Source: Streptomyces sp. NBC_01198 (GTDB taxonomy: Bacteria > Actinomycetota > Actinomycetes > Streptomycetales > Streptomycetaceae). Taken from it: a stretch of 64,000 nucleotides of DNA. Below the pieces are notes generated by a model. It saw only the letters and a list, made by a program, of their open reading frames with translations. It made no database searches and was not told where the DNA came from. Below, piece after piece: positions 36,039 through 45,845 of the stretch (the stretch's first letter is position 1; each line of letters starts with the position of its first letter). Where the stretch lies: the NCBI RefSeq assembly GCF_036010485.1, contig NZ_CP108568.1, positions 3,060,001-3,124,000 on the forward strand. Reading direction: 5' to 3'. The position numbers were made by a program, and so were the translations under genes.

Positions 36039-37643
36039 CTACTCCCACTCGATGGTGCCCGGCGGCTTGCTGGTGATGTCCAGCGTGACCCGGTTGACGT
36101 CCTTGACCTCGTTGGTGATGCGGGTGGAGATCCGGGCCAGGGTGTCGTAGGGCAGCCGCGACCAGTCGGCGGTCATCGCGTCCTCGGAGGAGACCGGCCG
36201 CAGAACGATGGGGTGGCCGTAGCTGCGGCCGTCGCCCTGCACGCCGACCGAGCGTACGTCGGCGAGCAGCACCACGGGGCACTGCCAGATCTCCCGGTCG
36301 AGGCCCGCCGCGGTCAGCTCCTCGCGGGCGATCGCGTCGGCCTCCCGCAGCAGGTCGAGGCGCTCCCTGGTGACCTCGCCGACGATGCGGATGCCCAGGC
36401 CGGGGCCGGGGAAGGGCTGCCGCTGGACGATCTCGTCGGGCAGGCCAAGCTCCTGGCCGACCATCCTGACCTCGTCCTTGAAGAGCTTGCGCAGCGGCTC
36501 GACCAGCTGGAACTCCAGGTCCTCCGGCAGGCCGCCGACGTTGTGGTGCGACTTGATGTTGGCGGTGCCGGTGCCGCCGCCGGACTCGACCACGTCGGGG
36601 TAGAGGGTGCCCTGCACCAGGAACTCCACCGGGTGGTCGCCCGGCGCCTCGGCGACGATCTCGGCCTGCGCCTGCTCGAAGACCCGGATGAACTCCCGGC
36701 CGATGATCTTGCGCTTCTGCTCCGGGTCCGACACCCCGGCCAGCGCGGCCAGGAAGCGCTCGGAGGCGTCCACCACCCGCAGCTGCACCCCGGTCGCGGC
36801 GACGAAGTCCTTCTCGACCTGCTCGGTCTCGCCCTTGCGCATCAGCCCGTGGTCGACGTAGACGCAGGTCAGCTGGCTGCCGATGGCCCTTTGCACCAGG
36901 GCTGCCGCGACCGCGGAGTCGACGCCGCCGGACAGCCCGCAGATGGCCCGGCTGCTGCCGACCCGGGCGCGGATCAGCTCGACCTGCTCCTCCACCACGT
37001 TGCTGGTGGTCCAGGTCGGGGTCAGGCCCGCGCCCCGGTAGAGGAAGTGTTCGAGGATCTGCTGGCCGTGCGTGGTGTGCAGCACCTCGGGGTGGTACTG
37101 CACGCCGTAGAGCCGCTTCTCGTCGTTCTCGAACGCGGCCACCGGCACGACGTCGGTGGACGCGGTCACGGTGAAGCCCTCGGGCGCCGCCGAGCACGCG
37201 TCGCCGTGCGACATCCACACCGACTGCTCGGCCGGGGTGCCCTCGAAGAGCGTGGAGCCGGGCCGCGACACGTCAAGCTCGGTGCGGCCGTACTCGCGCG
37301 CCCCGGTGTTGTCGACGGTGCCGCCCAGCGCGGTGGCCATCAGCTGGAAGCCGTAGCACATGCCGAAGACCGGCACCCCGGCCTCGAACAGCGCCGGGTC
37401 GAGCGTCGGCGCACCCGGCTCGTAGACCGACGAGGGGCCGCCGGACAGGATGACCGCCTTCGGGCCCTTGGCCAGCATCTCGGCGACCGGCATGGTCGAG
37501 GGCACGATCTCGCTGTACACCCGCGCCTCCCGCACCCGGCGGGCGATGAGCTGGGCGTACTGCGCGCCGAAGTCGACGACGAGGACGGTGTCCGTCGCGG
37601 CCTCGGTGCTGCGGTCGGGGGCGGCGGGGGTCGCTGGTGCCAC
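36039..37643 (-). CDS. guaA: GMP synthase (glutamine-hydrolysing)
   Basis: 534 residues from GTG at 37643, with GGAAGG six bases upstream. The class-I glutamine amidotransferase domain comes first: nucleophile Cys96 in VFGMCYGFQ, and the His/Glu pair in GVQYHPEV. The ATP-pyrophosphatase domain has the SGGVDS loop (about residue 240), and the dimerisation domain ends [11 protein letters not shown]. It aminates XMP to GMP in the cytoplasm. It works after GuaB, which lies about 17 kb away in the window. Full length for the family. Confidence 0.98.
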   Translation of the reverse strand: MAPATPAAPDRSTEAATDTVLVVDFGAQYAQLIARRVREARVYSEIVPSTMPVAEMLAKGPKAVILSGGPSSVYEPGAPTLDPALFEAGVPVFGMCYGFQLMATALGGTVDNTGAREYGRTELDVSRPGSTLFEGTPAEQSVWMSHGDACSAAPEGFTVTASTDVVPVAAFENDEKRLYGVQYHPEVLHTTHGQQILEHFLYRGAGLTPTWTTSNVVEEQVELIRARVGSSRAICGLSGGVDSAVAAALVQRAIGSQLTCVYVDHGLMRKGETEQVEKDFVAATGVQLRVVDASERFLAALAGVSDPEQKRKIIGREFIRVFEQAQAEIVAEAPGDHPVEFLVQGTLYPDVVESGGGTGTANIKSHHNVGGLPEDLEFQLVEPLRKLFKDEVRMVGQELGLPDEIVQRQPFPGPGLGIRIVGEVTRERLDLLREADAIAREELTAAGLDREIWQCPVVLLADVRSVGVQGDGRSYGHPIVLRPVSSEDAMTADWSRLPYDTLARISTRITNEVKDVNRVTLDITSKPPGTIEWE

Positions 37644-38049
37644 GGGCTGCCTTCCGGCGGTTGCTGCGATGGGGTCGGTCCTCCGATTCTACCGTCGCCG
37701 CGCCCACCGCCATGACGCCAACCCTTTCGAGGGGGATCACCCAAACGGCACGTGACCGGCCCGCGACCCCTTCGTTGGAGGTGGTGTCCGTGCCAGCCAG
37801 GGGCGGTAGCCAACACCACGCGTGGAAATGGACACCGCCCAGACGCAGCTGGGCGGGGTGTGACCGATGCGATGAGGCGGGCCGCAGCGATGCGCCCGCC
37901 GTGGGACCTCGCAGCGGTGCAAGTGACCGGACGGCAGGGGACAGCAGCCCGGTCACGACTGAAAAAGAGGCGGTCGGTGCCGGGGACGCCCGGAACCGGC
38001 CGCTCTGCGAAGAACGAACCGCGACGCACACATTACAGCTTGTTCAGAG
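37644..38049. other. Intergenic region between guaA and the GMC oxidoreductase gene
   Basis: 406 bases without a credible gene. Both flanking genes run leftward, so it should contain the guaA promoter and the end of the GMC transcript. A perfect hairpin CGCCCAG-ACGCA-CTGGGCG lies near 37837-37855. The 38020-38050 stretch is comparatively AT-rich. Short rightward reading frames here show no ribosome sites or homology that I recognise. Confidence 0.45.
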
Positions 38050-39840
38050 CTAATTGTCAGGCACGGTCCGCGTCGGCGGCACTGCCGGAACCGGCAGCAA
38101 CGGCAGCCGCAGACCGCCGAAGGCGTCCTCCGGCACCACCGGGGCGGCCGGCCTGACGGCGGCGATCCTGCGGTAAGCCCCGCCCGGTGCGGGCCGCGGG
38201 TCCGCCTCGCCCTTGTTCGGCCACAGCGCCATCGCCCGCTCCGCCTGGGCGGTGATGGTCAGGGACGGATTGACACCGGGATTCGCCGAGACGGCCGCAC
38301 CGTCCACCACGTGGATGCCCGGGTGCCCGAAGAGCCGGTGGTACGGATCGATCACGCCGTGCCCGGCGTCCTCGCCGATCGGGCAGCCGCCCAGGAAGTG
38401 CGCGGTCATCGGGCGCTGGGTGGCCTCGCCGATGTTGCTGCCGGCGAAGCCGTTGATCTGCTCGGCGATCAGCCGGGCCGCCCGCGCGCCCTCGGGAATG
38501 TGCACCGGGTTGGGCTCGCCGTGGCCCTGCCGCGCGGTCAGCAGGCCCTTGCCCAGGCCTTTGGCCTTGCGGTAGGTGGCCAGCGAGTTGTCGCTGGTCT
38601 GCATGACCAGGCCGATGATCGTCCGCTCCGACCAGTGGTAATTCGACAGCGAGCGGAGAGCCACCACCGGGTGCTTGACGTTGTTGCCGAGGAATTCCAG
38701 CCAGCGCGGCACCCTGCCCCGGTAGGGCGCCGCGAGCAGCGACAGCGAGCCCATCGAGTTGGACCCGCGGCCGTAGCGGACCGGCTCGATGTGGGTGTGG
38801 TCGTTGGGGTGCACCGACGAGGTGATCGCGACGCCCCGGGTGAAGTCCAGCGGCCGGTCCGGGTGCTTCCTGCGGTAGCGGCCCGGCGTGGTCTGGGCGC
38901 CGACCAGCGCCTCGGAGTTGGTCCGGGTCAGCTCGCCGAGCCGGGCCGAGATCCCGGGCAGCAGGCCCGCGTCCCGCATCGCGTGCAGCAGCGTCTGGGT
39001 GCCGTACGTACCCGCCGCGAGCACCACCTGGCGGGCCCGCAGCACCTGCCGCTCCCCCTTCCTGCGGCGGTCGGTGGGCACGGTCGTGACGCGGTAGCCC
39101 CCCTCCGGGTCCTCGGTCAGCCCCACGGCGGTGGTCATCGGGTGAACCACCGCGCCGGCCTGCTGGGCGAGGTGCAGGTAGTTCTCGTTGAGGGTGTTCT
39201 TGGCGCCGTGCCGGCAGCCGGTCATGCACTCCCCGCACTCGGTGCAGGCCGTCCTCGCCGGCCCCGCGCCGCCGAAGTACGGGTCGGGGACCTCGGTGCC
39301 GGGCGCGGCCTTCGCCTCGCCGTCCGCGTCCTTGCCGTCGCCGAAGAAGACACCGACCGGCGCCAGGTGGAAGGTGTCGCCGACGCCCATCTCCTCGGCG
39401 GCGGCCCGCAGATGCACGTCCGAGGGCGTCACCGTGGGGTTGAGCCGTACGCCGAGCATCCGCTGCGCCTGGTCGTAGTACGGCGCCAACTCCTGCTGCC
39501 AGTCGGTGATGTGGCCCCACTGCCGGTCCTGGAAGAAGGCGGCGGGCGGCACGTAGAGGGTGTTGGCGTAGTTCAGCGAGCCGCCGCCCACCCCGGCGCC
39601 GGCCAGCACCAGCACGTTGCCCAGGACGTGGATGCGCTGGATGCCGTAGAGGCCCAGGGCGGGCGCCCACAGGTAGTTGCGGAAGTCCCAGGAGTTCCTG
39701 GGCAGTTCGTCGCGGGCGAAGCGGCGGCCCGCCTCCAGCACGCCGACCCGGTAGCCCTTCTCGGTCAGCCGCAGCGCCGAGACGGCGCCGCCGAAGCCGG
39801 AGCCGATGACGACGACGTCGTAGTCGTCTTCCTCTGCCAC
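38050..39840 (-). CDS. FAD-dependent GMC oxidoreductase with ferredoxin-like cysteine motif (cholesterol-oxidase-like)
   Basis: 596 residues from GTG at 39840, with GGAGG five bases upstream. FAD binding starts with VVIGSGFGGAVSALRL (GxGxxG at 13-18). Residues 199-209 hold C-x2-C-x2-C-x3-C (CTECGECMTGC), followed by RHGAKNTL. That is a 4Fe-4S-like pattern characteristic of this GMC subgroup. The C-terminal FAD motif is HVVDGAAVSANPGVNPSLT. It resembles cholesterol oxidase and other alcohol oxidases or dehydrogenases; the electron acceptor may be other than oxygen because of the cysteine cluster. No signal peptide. The aldehyde dehydrogenase gene is 10 bases upstream, so alcohol-to-aldehyde-to-acid oxidation is plausible. 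Substrate unknown. Confidence 0.87.
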   Translation of the reverse strand: MAEEDDYDVVVIGSGFGGAVSALRLTEKGYRVGVLEAGRRFARDELPRNSWDFRNYLWAPALGLYGIQRIHVLGNVLVLAGAGVGGGSLNYANTLYVPPAAFFQDRQWGHITDWQQELAPYYDQAQRMLGVRLNPTVTPSDVHLRAAAEEMGVGDTFHLAPVGVFFGDGKDADGEAKAAPGTEVPDPYFGGAGPARTACTECGECMTGCRHGAKNTLNENYLHLAQQAGAVVHPMTTAVGLTEDPEGGYRVTTVPTDRRRKGERQVLRARQVVLAAGTYGTQTLLHAMRDAGLLPGISARLGELTRTNSEALVGAQTTPGRYRRKHPDRPLDFTRGVAITSSVHPNDHTHIEPVRYGRGSNSMGSLSLLAAPYRGRVPRWLEFLGNNVKHPVVALRSLSNYHWSERTIIGLVMQTSDNSLATYRKAKGLGKGLLTARQGHGEPNPVHIPEGARAARLIAEQINGFAGSNIGEATQRPMTAHFLGGCPIGEDAGHGVIDPYHRLFGHPGIHVVDGAAVSANPGVNPSLTITAQAERAMALWPNKGEADPRPAPGGAYRRIAAVRPAAPVVPEDAFGGLRLPLLPVPAVPPTRTVPDN

Positions 39841-39850
39841 AAGCGCCTCC

Positions 39851-41470
39851 TCAGCGCATCCGGAGCGTCTTCATCAGCCGCAGCGAACGGCTCAGGAAGG
39901 CCGCGTACGTCTCGTCGTCCATGCCCAGGGAGGGCGCCATCGGCAGCAGCCGCTGGGTGGCGACGGTCTGCGCCTCGGTGTACTTCAGGATCCCCTCGGA
40001 CCCGTGCCTGCGGCCGAGCCCCGAGTCCTTCATGCCGCCCATCGGGGCGCGGATGCTGCCGTACGCGGCGGCGTAGGCCTCGTTGACGTTCACCGTGCCG
40101 GAACGCAGCCGGGCCGCGATCCGGACGCCGCGCCGGGCGTCCCTGGTCCACACGCTGGAATTGAGGCCGTAGTCGGTGGAGTTGGCGCGCTCCACCGCCT
40201 CGTCCTCGTCCCGGAAGCGGTAGACGGAGACGACGGGGCCGAAGGTCTCCTCGGTGCACACCGCCATCGGGGCCTCGACGCCGTCCAGGATGGTCGGCTC
40301 ATAGACGTACGGCCCGATGTCCGGCCGCGCGCGCCCGCCGGCCAGCACCCTGGCGCCCTTCTCCCGCGCCTCGTCCACATGCCGGGTCACCACGTCCAAC
40401 TGCCGTCGGCCCACCAGCGATCCCATCCCGGCGCCGTACGCCAGCCCGGTGCCGAGCCGCAACGCCCTGGTCTTCTCGGCGAATTTCGCCAGGAAGGCGT
40501 CGGCGACCGACTCGTCCACGAGCAACCGCTCGATGGAGATGCACAGTTGGCCCGCCGAGGCGAAGCACGCCCGGACCGCGCCGTCCGCCGCCTTGTCCAG
40601 GTCGGCGTCGCGCAGCACCAGCAGCGCGTTCTTGCCGCCCAGCTCCAGACTCGCCCCGACCAGCCGGGCGGCGGCGCGCTGCGCCACCTCGCGGCCGGTG
40701 CGGGTCGAGCCGGTGAAGGACACGTAGTCGGCGTGGTCGACCACCGCGGGCCCCACGACCGGCCCGTCCCCGATCACGATCTGCCACACGCCCTCCGGCA
40801 GCCCCGCCTCGATCAGCCGCTCCCGCGCCCACAGGGCGGTCAGCGCGGTCTCGGTGTCCGGCTTCGTCACCAGCGCGTTGCCCGCCACCAGGGCGGGCAG
40901 CGCGTCGCCCACCGACAGCTCGAAGGGGTAGTTCCACGGGGCGATCTGCCCCACCACCCCGCGGGGCTGTCGCAGTTCGACGGTACGGGTGAGCGCCGGG
41001 ATCGCGCCCAGGTGGCGTTTCGGGCCCAGATACGACGGCGCCTTGCGCCCGTAGTGCCTGGCCGCCATCGCGACGACCTGCACCTCCTCGTGGGCGTGCA
41101 GGCGGGCCTTGCCCGTCTCGACCTGGATGAGGTCGAGGACCTCGCCCTGGCGCTCCAGGACCAGGTCGTGGAACCTCAGCAGCACCGCGGCGCGCTTGCG
41201 GACCGGGGTCCTCGCCCATCCGGCCTGGGCCGCACGGGCCCGGCGGAACGCTTCCACGACGTCCTCGGGCGAGGCCTCGGGGAACTCGGCGAGCCGCTCG
41301 CCGGTGAGCGGCGTGTGGCTCACGGTCCTGGTCTCCCCCGGCAGCCCGCGCGTCAGCCGCGCGAGCAGTTCCGGCGTGACGACGTCCCCGGGCCCGCGCG
41401 CGCCACCCGGCGCCGCCGGGTTCCCGTCCGGGGGTGCGGTCGCTTCTGCCAGCTGCGGGGAATCCGTCAT
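39851..41470 (-). CDS. Succinate-semialdehyde dehydrogenase-like NAD(P)-dependent aldehyde dehydrogenase
   Basis: 539 residues from ATG at 41470. Catalytic Cys310 in ASAGQLCIS and base Glu276 in SLELGGKN are in place; PWNYPF and GSTRTGREV are the cofactor motifs. The sequence fits the succinic semialdehyde dehydrogenase group of actinomycetes (GabD2-like). A Pro/Gly-rich N-terminal tail of about 40 residues is extra. It forms a two-gene operon with the GMC oxidoreductase, 10 bases downstream. It oxidises an aldehyde to the acid; succinate semialdehyde or the aldehyde made by its neighbour are the candidates. Confidence 0.9.
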   Translation of the reverse strand: MTDSPQLAEATAPPDGNPAAPGGARGPGDVVTPELLARLTRGLPGETRTVSHTPLTGERLAEFPEASPEDVVEAFRRARAAQAGWARTPVRKRAAVLLRFHDLVLERQGEVLDLIQVETGKARLHAHEEVQVVAMAARHYGRKAPSYLGPKRHLGAIPALTRTVELRQPRGVVGQIAPWNYPFELSVGDALPALVAGNALVTKPDTETALTALWARERLIEAGLPEGVWQIVIGDGPVVGPAVVDHADYVSFTGSTRTGREVAQRAAARLVGASLELGGKNALLVLRDADLDKAADGAVRACFASAGQLCISIERLLVDESVADAFLAKFAEKTRALRLGTGLAYGAGMGSLVGRRQLDVVTRHVDEAREKGARVLAGGRARPDIGPYVYEPTILDGVEAPMAVCTEETFGPVVSVYRFRDEDEAVERANSTDYGLNSSVWTRDARRGVRIAARLRSGTVNVNEAYAAAYGSIRAPMGGMKDSGLGRRHGSEGILKYTEAQTVATQRLLPMAPSLGMDDETYAAFLSRSLRLMKTLRMR

Positions 41471-41653
41471 GCGGTTGACGGTACGACGCCGGGCACTGCG
41501 TGGCTACCCATGAGTAATCCTTTTCTCCCCCGGCCCACCCATCCCGCCACCGCCCACTGGCACACTTCCCCCGCCCCAGGCCAGCCCGGGGGTAACCCTG
41601 GGTAGCCCCGAGGCCCCACGCGGTGCCGTCCGCGCCGGGCGCCCGGCGGGGGC

Positions 41654-41716
41654 TGCCACTTGCGGTGGCGCTCGCACCGACGCCCCGGCGGGGGGTGAGC
41701 GCCACCGCAAGTGGCA
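41654..41716 (-). terminator. Perfect 20-bp inverted repeat, terminator-like, member of the dispersed repeat family
   Basis: TGCCACTTGCGGTGGCGCTC (41654-41673) is mirrored at 41697-41716 across a 23-base loop. It lies beyond the stop of the Ser/Thr kinase at 41762 and upstream of the aldehyde dehydrogenase gene. Its arms match the GCCACTTGCGGTGGC element seen at 43380-43685 and, more loosely, at 8748. The stretch 41471-41761 holds no gene. Confidence 0.8.
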
Positions 41717-41761
41717 ACCCCCCGGGGCGCGCGGGGGCCGGGCGGGGCAGGGCTCGGGGGG

Positions 41762-43324
41762 TCACCCGGGTGGGGTGAAGGTGGCGCGGGCCGTGTCGAA
41801 CATGGCTCGCGTCTGCTCGACCCGAGTCACCGGCCCGGACACCCACACGTCGTACATCCGCCCACCCTGCATCCAGCACAGGTCGAACGTGCGGCGGGCG
41901 CCGGGGACACCCGCGAAGCCGTCGTAGGTGAACTCCCAGAGCGCGGCCTCCTGGCCGTGCTGGGTGGTCCGGGTGATGACGCCGTCACGGTAACCGGCGT
42001 AGGGCCCGTTCGGGAGGCGCGCGGCGACGTCCTGCGCGTGCATGACGGCGTACGGGTCGCCGGCGTCGGGGTCCTGGACCCGTTCGCCGAAGCGGAAGCT
42101 GTGGTCGGGCGACCAGTAGTAGACCCTCGGGTCCATCTCCTGCCGCACGTACCCCGCCGGGAGCGCGACGGAGAAGCCGCGCTTGTCGGTGACGGTACGG
42201 AAGCCGGCCGGCACCGCCGCGGTGGTGGGCGCCGGAGCCGTCGTGGTCGGCGCAGCGGTGGTGGGCGCAGGAGCCGTCGTGGGGGCCGTCGGCGCCACGG
42301 TCGGCGGCGGCGCGGCCGCACTGCTGCCCTCGCCCCGGGTGACCACGAGCGCCGCGGTGCCGCCCGCGACGACCGCGATAAGGAGCGCGGCCGCCAGCCC
42401 GCCCAGCAGCCGGCGCCGCCGCCCGCGCGGCCTCGGCAGGGCGGCCGGCTCCGGCGCCGGCAACTCCGGCGTGGGCGCGTCGGGTGTCGGCGGCTCGACG
42501 CCGGTCTCCGCGTACGCGACCAGGACGGTCTGCACCTCGGCGGCGGCCATCCGGCGGGCCGGGTCCCGGTCCAGCAGGGCCCGGACGACCGGCAGCAGCG
42601 GGCCGACCGTGGCCGGCGGCGTGATGTCGGCGATCGCGACGGCGTGCACGATCTCGCCGATCGACTCCCGCTGGAAGGGCGAGTGACCGTCGACGGCCGC
42701 GCACAGCAGCGCGCCCAGCGACCACAGGTCGGACTCCGGGCCCGTCGCGTGGCCCGACATGCGTTCGGGGGCGGTGTATTCGGGCGAGCCGACGAAGGAG
42801 CCGGTCTCGCTGATCGTGGCGCTGCCCGGGATGCGGGCGATACCGAAGTCGGTGAGGACGACGCGGCCGCTGCTCCGGTCGATCAGGACGTTCGCGGGCT
42901 TGACGTCGCGGTGCTGGATGCCGTGCGTGTGCGCGGCGAGCAGCGCGCCCGCGACCGCCGCGCAGACCCTGGCGGCCTCGCGCGGCGCCAACGGGCCGTC
43001 CTCGCGCAGGACATCGGCCAGGGAGCGGCCGTCGACCAGCTCCATCACGATCCACGGGCGGCCGTCCTCCTCCACGACGTCGTGCACGACGACGACGTGG
43101 GGGTGGCGGATACGGGCGACGCTGCGGGCTTCCCGCAGCGCGCGGTCGTGCTGGCGGCCGGACTCCGGGTGCAACTCCTTGACGGCCACCTGGCGGTGGA
43201 GCAGTTCGTCTGTCGCCGCCCAGACGGTGCCCATGCCGCCGCGGCCCACCCGGGCGGTGAGCCGATACCGCCCGGCGACCACATCCCGCGGTGCCGCGGC
43301 GCTCCGACCCCCGTCACTCGCCAT
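41762..43324 (-). CDS. Receptor-type Ser/Thr protein kinase, cluster member 1
   Basis: 520 residues from ATG at 43324. The cytoplasmic kinase has GRGGMG (27-32), Lys49 in VAVKE, HRD 138-140 and DFG 159-161, so it should be active. A low-complexity linker (residues about 270-300) leads to a membrane helix (about 306-328), a Pro/Thr/Ala-rich extracellular stalk (TTAPAPTTAAPTTTAP), and a soluble C-terminal domain (about 360-520, VPAGFRTVTDKRGFSVALPAGY). The C-terminal domain resembles that of the other three cluster genes, so it is probably a sensor. The ATG follows GGGGGT closely, a weak ribosome-site arrangement. Confidence 0.93.
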   Translation of the reverse strand: MASDGGRSAAAPRDVVAGRYRLTARVGRGGMGTVWAATDELLHRQVAVKELHPESGRQHDRALREARSVARIRHPHVVVVHDVVEEDGRPWIVMELVDGRSLADVLREDGPLAPREAARVCAAVAGALLAAHTHGIQHRDVKPANVLIDRSSGRVVLTDFGIARIPGSATISETGSFVGSPEYTAPERMSGHATGPESDLWSLGALLCAAVDGHSPFQRESIGEIVHAVAIADITPPATVGPLLPVVRALLDRDPARRMAAAEVQTVLVAYAETGVEPPTPDAPTPELPAPEPAALPRPRGRRRRLLGGLAAALLIAVVAGGTAALVVTRGEGSSAAAPPPTVAPTAPTTAPAPTTAAPTTTAPAPTTAAVPAGFRTVTDKRGFSVALPAGYVRQEMDPRVYYWSPDHSFRFGERVQDPDAGDPYAVMHAQDVAARLPNGPYAGYRDGVITRTTQHGQEAALWEFTYDGFAGVPGARRTFDLCWMQGGRMYDVWVSGPVTRVEQTRAMFDTARATFTPPG

Positions 43325-43710
43325 ACCCCCATCATGCCGCACCAATTCCCTCCGGGGGGTGGCTCGTGCCCCTGGGGCCAGTGCCACTCGCGGTGGCCCC
43401 TCGCCTGCACCCAGCGCGTGCCGCGCGCGCCTGAGGGGTTGCCACTTGTGGTGGCAGCGCGTCTTTCCCACCGTCGTGGTTGCGCGCGCAGTTCCTCGCG
43501 CCCCTCGGGGGGTGCCACTTGCGGTGGCTGCGCTGCTCTCCCACCGCGCGGGCTGAGCGCGCAGTTCCCCGCGCCCCTGGGGAGCTTGCCCTCTGCGCGG
43601 AGGGTGGGCGTTTTCAGGGGCGCGGGGAACTGCGCGACAAGCCACAGCGCACCGCAAGTGCGAAGGCCACCGCAAGTGGCAACCACCCAGGGGCCCCGGG
43701 GAACCTCCGG
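43325..43710. repeat. Intergenic cluster of dispersed repeat elements
   Basis: This 386-base gap between two kinase genes is almost all repeats. GCCACTTG(C/T)GGTGGC-type elements lie near 43380, 43440 and 43512, with an inverted copy (GCCACCGCAAGTGGC) near 43666. (G)CGCGCAGTTCC-type elements lie near 43482 and 43557, with an inverted copy (GGGGAACTGCGCG) near 43624. No gene is seen. Confidence 0.85.
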
Positions 43711-45726
43711 TCAGGACATCGCGTAGGTTTCGACGACCTTGTCGAACGCCCGCTGCACAGCGGCCCTTTGGGAGTCGGGGCCGTAGATGAGGATCACGTG
43801 GTAGCGGCCGGCGATCTGGATCGCCAGGTTGCGGCCGTACACGGACTGCTGGTTGGCGTCACGCCAGGTGTATTCGCCTTCGGCAGCCTCGTGGCCGTGG
43901 ACGGTGACGGCCTGGAGGCCGGCCGCCGAGGACCACGACGAGGCGCGGAACTCCGCGAGTTCGGGCTCGACCAGCTGGTAGGCCAGCGGGTCGTCCGTGT
44001 CGCCCGACGCCTTGTCACGGCCGGGCACGACCGTCATCGTCAGGTCGCTGCCGGTGTAACGCACCTGGTCCTTGCCGTTCTTGCCGCTGCGCTGCCAGCC
44101 CGTGTGGACGGCGACGGTGAAGCCGGCCGGGTCGGTGCGCAGCGCGAAGTCCGTGCCGAGGTCGGGCGGCGGGGCGGCCGGGGGCACGGTGGTGGCCGGG
44201 TGGGTGGACGGCTTGGCGGGCGGCGGCTTCGTGGCGCTGTGCCTGGGCGCCGCCGTGGACGACGGTGAGGGCGAGTCGGTCTTCTTGCCGTCCCCGGAGC
44301 CCGGCATCTCGGCCGGTACCGTACGGTCCCCGCCGGCGCCGTCCGTGGTGTCGTCGCGGTGCGGCAGCAGCAGGACCACGAAGACCACCAGCGCGACGAG
44401 CACCGCCAGGACCAGGACAAGCAGACGGGCGCCGAGCCGGCGCGGTGAGGCGGCGGTGCCGTCGCCGGCCGGGCGGCGGGAGGAGACCACCTGCTCCTGG
44501 TGGAAGTGCTCCTGCTGGACCTCGCTGCGCCTGACCCGTTCCCGCTTGGCCTTGGTGACCTTGGCCTGCTTGCCGCGGGCGTGCCTGCGGTGCTGGAGGC
44601 CGGTGGGGTCGGACGCCTCCCGGCGCCGGCGCCTGACCAGCTCGCCCTTGCGGCGCTTGACCGGGAGTTTGGCCGGGTCGGTGGGCACCTGGACGGTGTG
44701 GGCGCCGATCTCCGGCTCGGGCGCGGAGCGGATCAGCGAGCGCAGCCAGCCGCCCAGCTCCTCGGCCTCCGGCCGCTCCTCGGGGTCGGGCCGCAGCAGC
44801 GACTCGACGACCGGGCGCAGCGGCCCGCACTCCTCGGCGAAGGCCGGCGGCTCGGCGCACACCAGCTGCACCAGCTCGGCGGCGTTCTCCTCGGGGTAGG
44901 GCGGGTGGCCCTGGACGCTGCGGAAGAGCAGCGAGCCCAGCGCCCAGAGGTCGGCGGGCGGGCCGACGGGCGGGGACAGCTGCCAGTTCTCGTGGACGGG
45001 GTGGGCCTGTTCGGGAGCCCAGCGCTCGGTGACGGCGCCGACCACGGTGATGCGGTTCTGCCGGGCCCGTTCCTGTTCGAGCGCGGAGCGCGGGCCGTGC
45101 CAGGCGGCCGGGTCCCTGGTGGTCCCCTCCGCCGCGGCCTCCGCGGCCTCGCCGCTGCCGCTCATGGCCGGGACCTGCTCGGGCAGCGGGTCGTAGCCGC
45201 ACAGGGCTTCCTGCGCGGCACCGGCCGCGAGGCCGCCGAGCATGGCGCGGCCGTCGTCGCAGACCAGTACGGTGCCGGCGGTCACGTTGCGGTGGGTCCA
45301 GCCGTTGGCGTGCAGCGCGCGCAGCGCGGTGAGGACGTCGGAGGCGACCTCGGCGGCGCGGTAGGCGTCGATGGGGCGCTCGGCCAGTAACGCGGCGAGC
45401 GGGCGACCGGACACCAGTTCGCTCGCGATCCACAGGCTGCCGTCCTCGACGAAGATGTCGAAGACCTGCACCAGCCGCGGGTGGTCGGGTATCGCGGCGG
45501 CGGCGCGGGCCGCCTCCAGGGCGCGGCGGGAGCTCTCGTCCATGCCGTCGGGGCCGCCGTCGGCGGACTCCGCGGCCACCACCTCGGGCAACAGCACCTG
45601 GCGGACCAGGACTTCCTGGCCGCTGTAGGTGTCGAAGGCGCGCGTCTCCACGAGTTCGTACTCGTCGGCGGGCGGCCTGGGCAGCCGGTAGCGGTCGGCG
45701 AGCACCCGCCCTGCGTATTCGTCCAC
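43711..45726 (-). CDS. Kinase-like membrane protein, predicted pseudokinase
   Basis: 671 residues from GTG at 45726, with GGGAGGGGG upstream. The first 330 residues follow the bacterial kinase fold (ASELVSGRPLAALL, PADLWALGSLLFRSVQG), but key residues are lost. The glycine loop is absent, the VAVK lysine is Arg42 (VLVRQ), HRD is HRN at 145-147, and DFG is replaced by MLGGLA. It should not phosphorylate. A very basic linker (about 355-425) leads to a membrane helix (about 430-455) and an extracellular domain like its neighbours'. It may act as a scaffold or lipid II/peptidoglycan sensor alongside active kinases. It stands between active kinase genes. Confidence 0.9.
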   Translation of the reverse strand: MDEYAGRVLADRYRLPRPPADEYELVETRAFDTYSGQEVLVRQVLLPEVVAAESADGGPDGMDESSRRALEAARAAAAIPDHPRLVQVFDIFVEDGSLWIASELVSGRPLAALLAERPIDAYRAAEVASDVLTALRALHANGWTHRNVTAGTVLVCDDGRAMLGGLAAGAAQEALCGYDPLPEQVPAMSGSGEAAEAAAEGTTRDPAAWHGPRSALEQERARQNRITVVGAVTERWAPEQAHPVHENWQLSPPVGPPADLWALGSLLFRSVQGHPPYPEENAAELVQLVCAEPPAFAEECGPLRPVVESLLRPDPEERPEAEELGGWLRSLIRSAPEPEIGAHTVQVPTDPAKLPVKRRKGELVRRRRREASDPTGLQHRRHARGKQAKVTKAKRERVRRSEVQQEHFHQEQVVSSRRPAGDGTAASPRRLGARLLVLVLAVLVALVVFVVLLLPHRDDTTDGAGGDRTVPAEMPGSGDGKKTDSPSPSSTAAPRHSATKPPPAKPSTHPATTVPPAAPPPDLGTDFALRTDPAGFTVAVHTGWQRSGKNGKDQVRYTGSDLTMTVVPGRDKASGDTDDPLAYQLVEPELAEFRASSWSSAAGLQAVTVHGHEAAEGEYTWRDANQQSVYGRNLAIQIAGRYHVILIYGPDSQRAAVQRAFDKVVETYAMS

Positions 45727-45845
45727 GGTGCCCCCTCCCTGGCCCGGTCGGACTTCGGTGCGGACCGGTCACGTCCGGGCGGTTCCGGATGCGTACAGTC
45801 CCTACCCCTTCACGATACGTGCTGCGGCCCGTTCACTCGGCCTGT

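Noticed and set aside
37637..38053. Small rightward gene between guaA and the GMC gene
   Set aside because: No ribosome site, Arg-rich composition and overlap with the guaA start; better explained as leader DNA.
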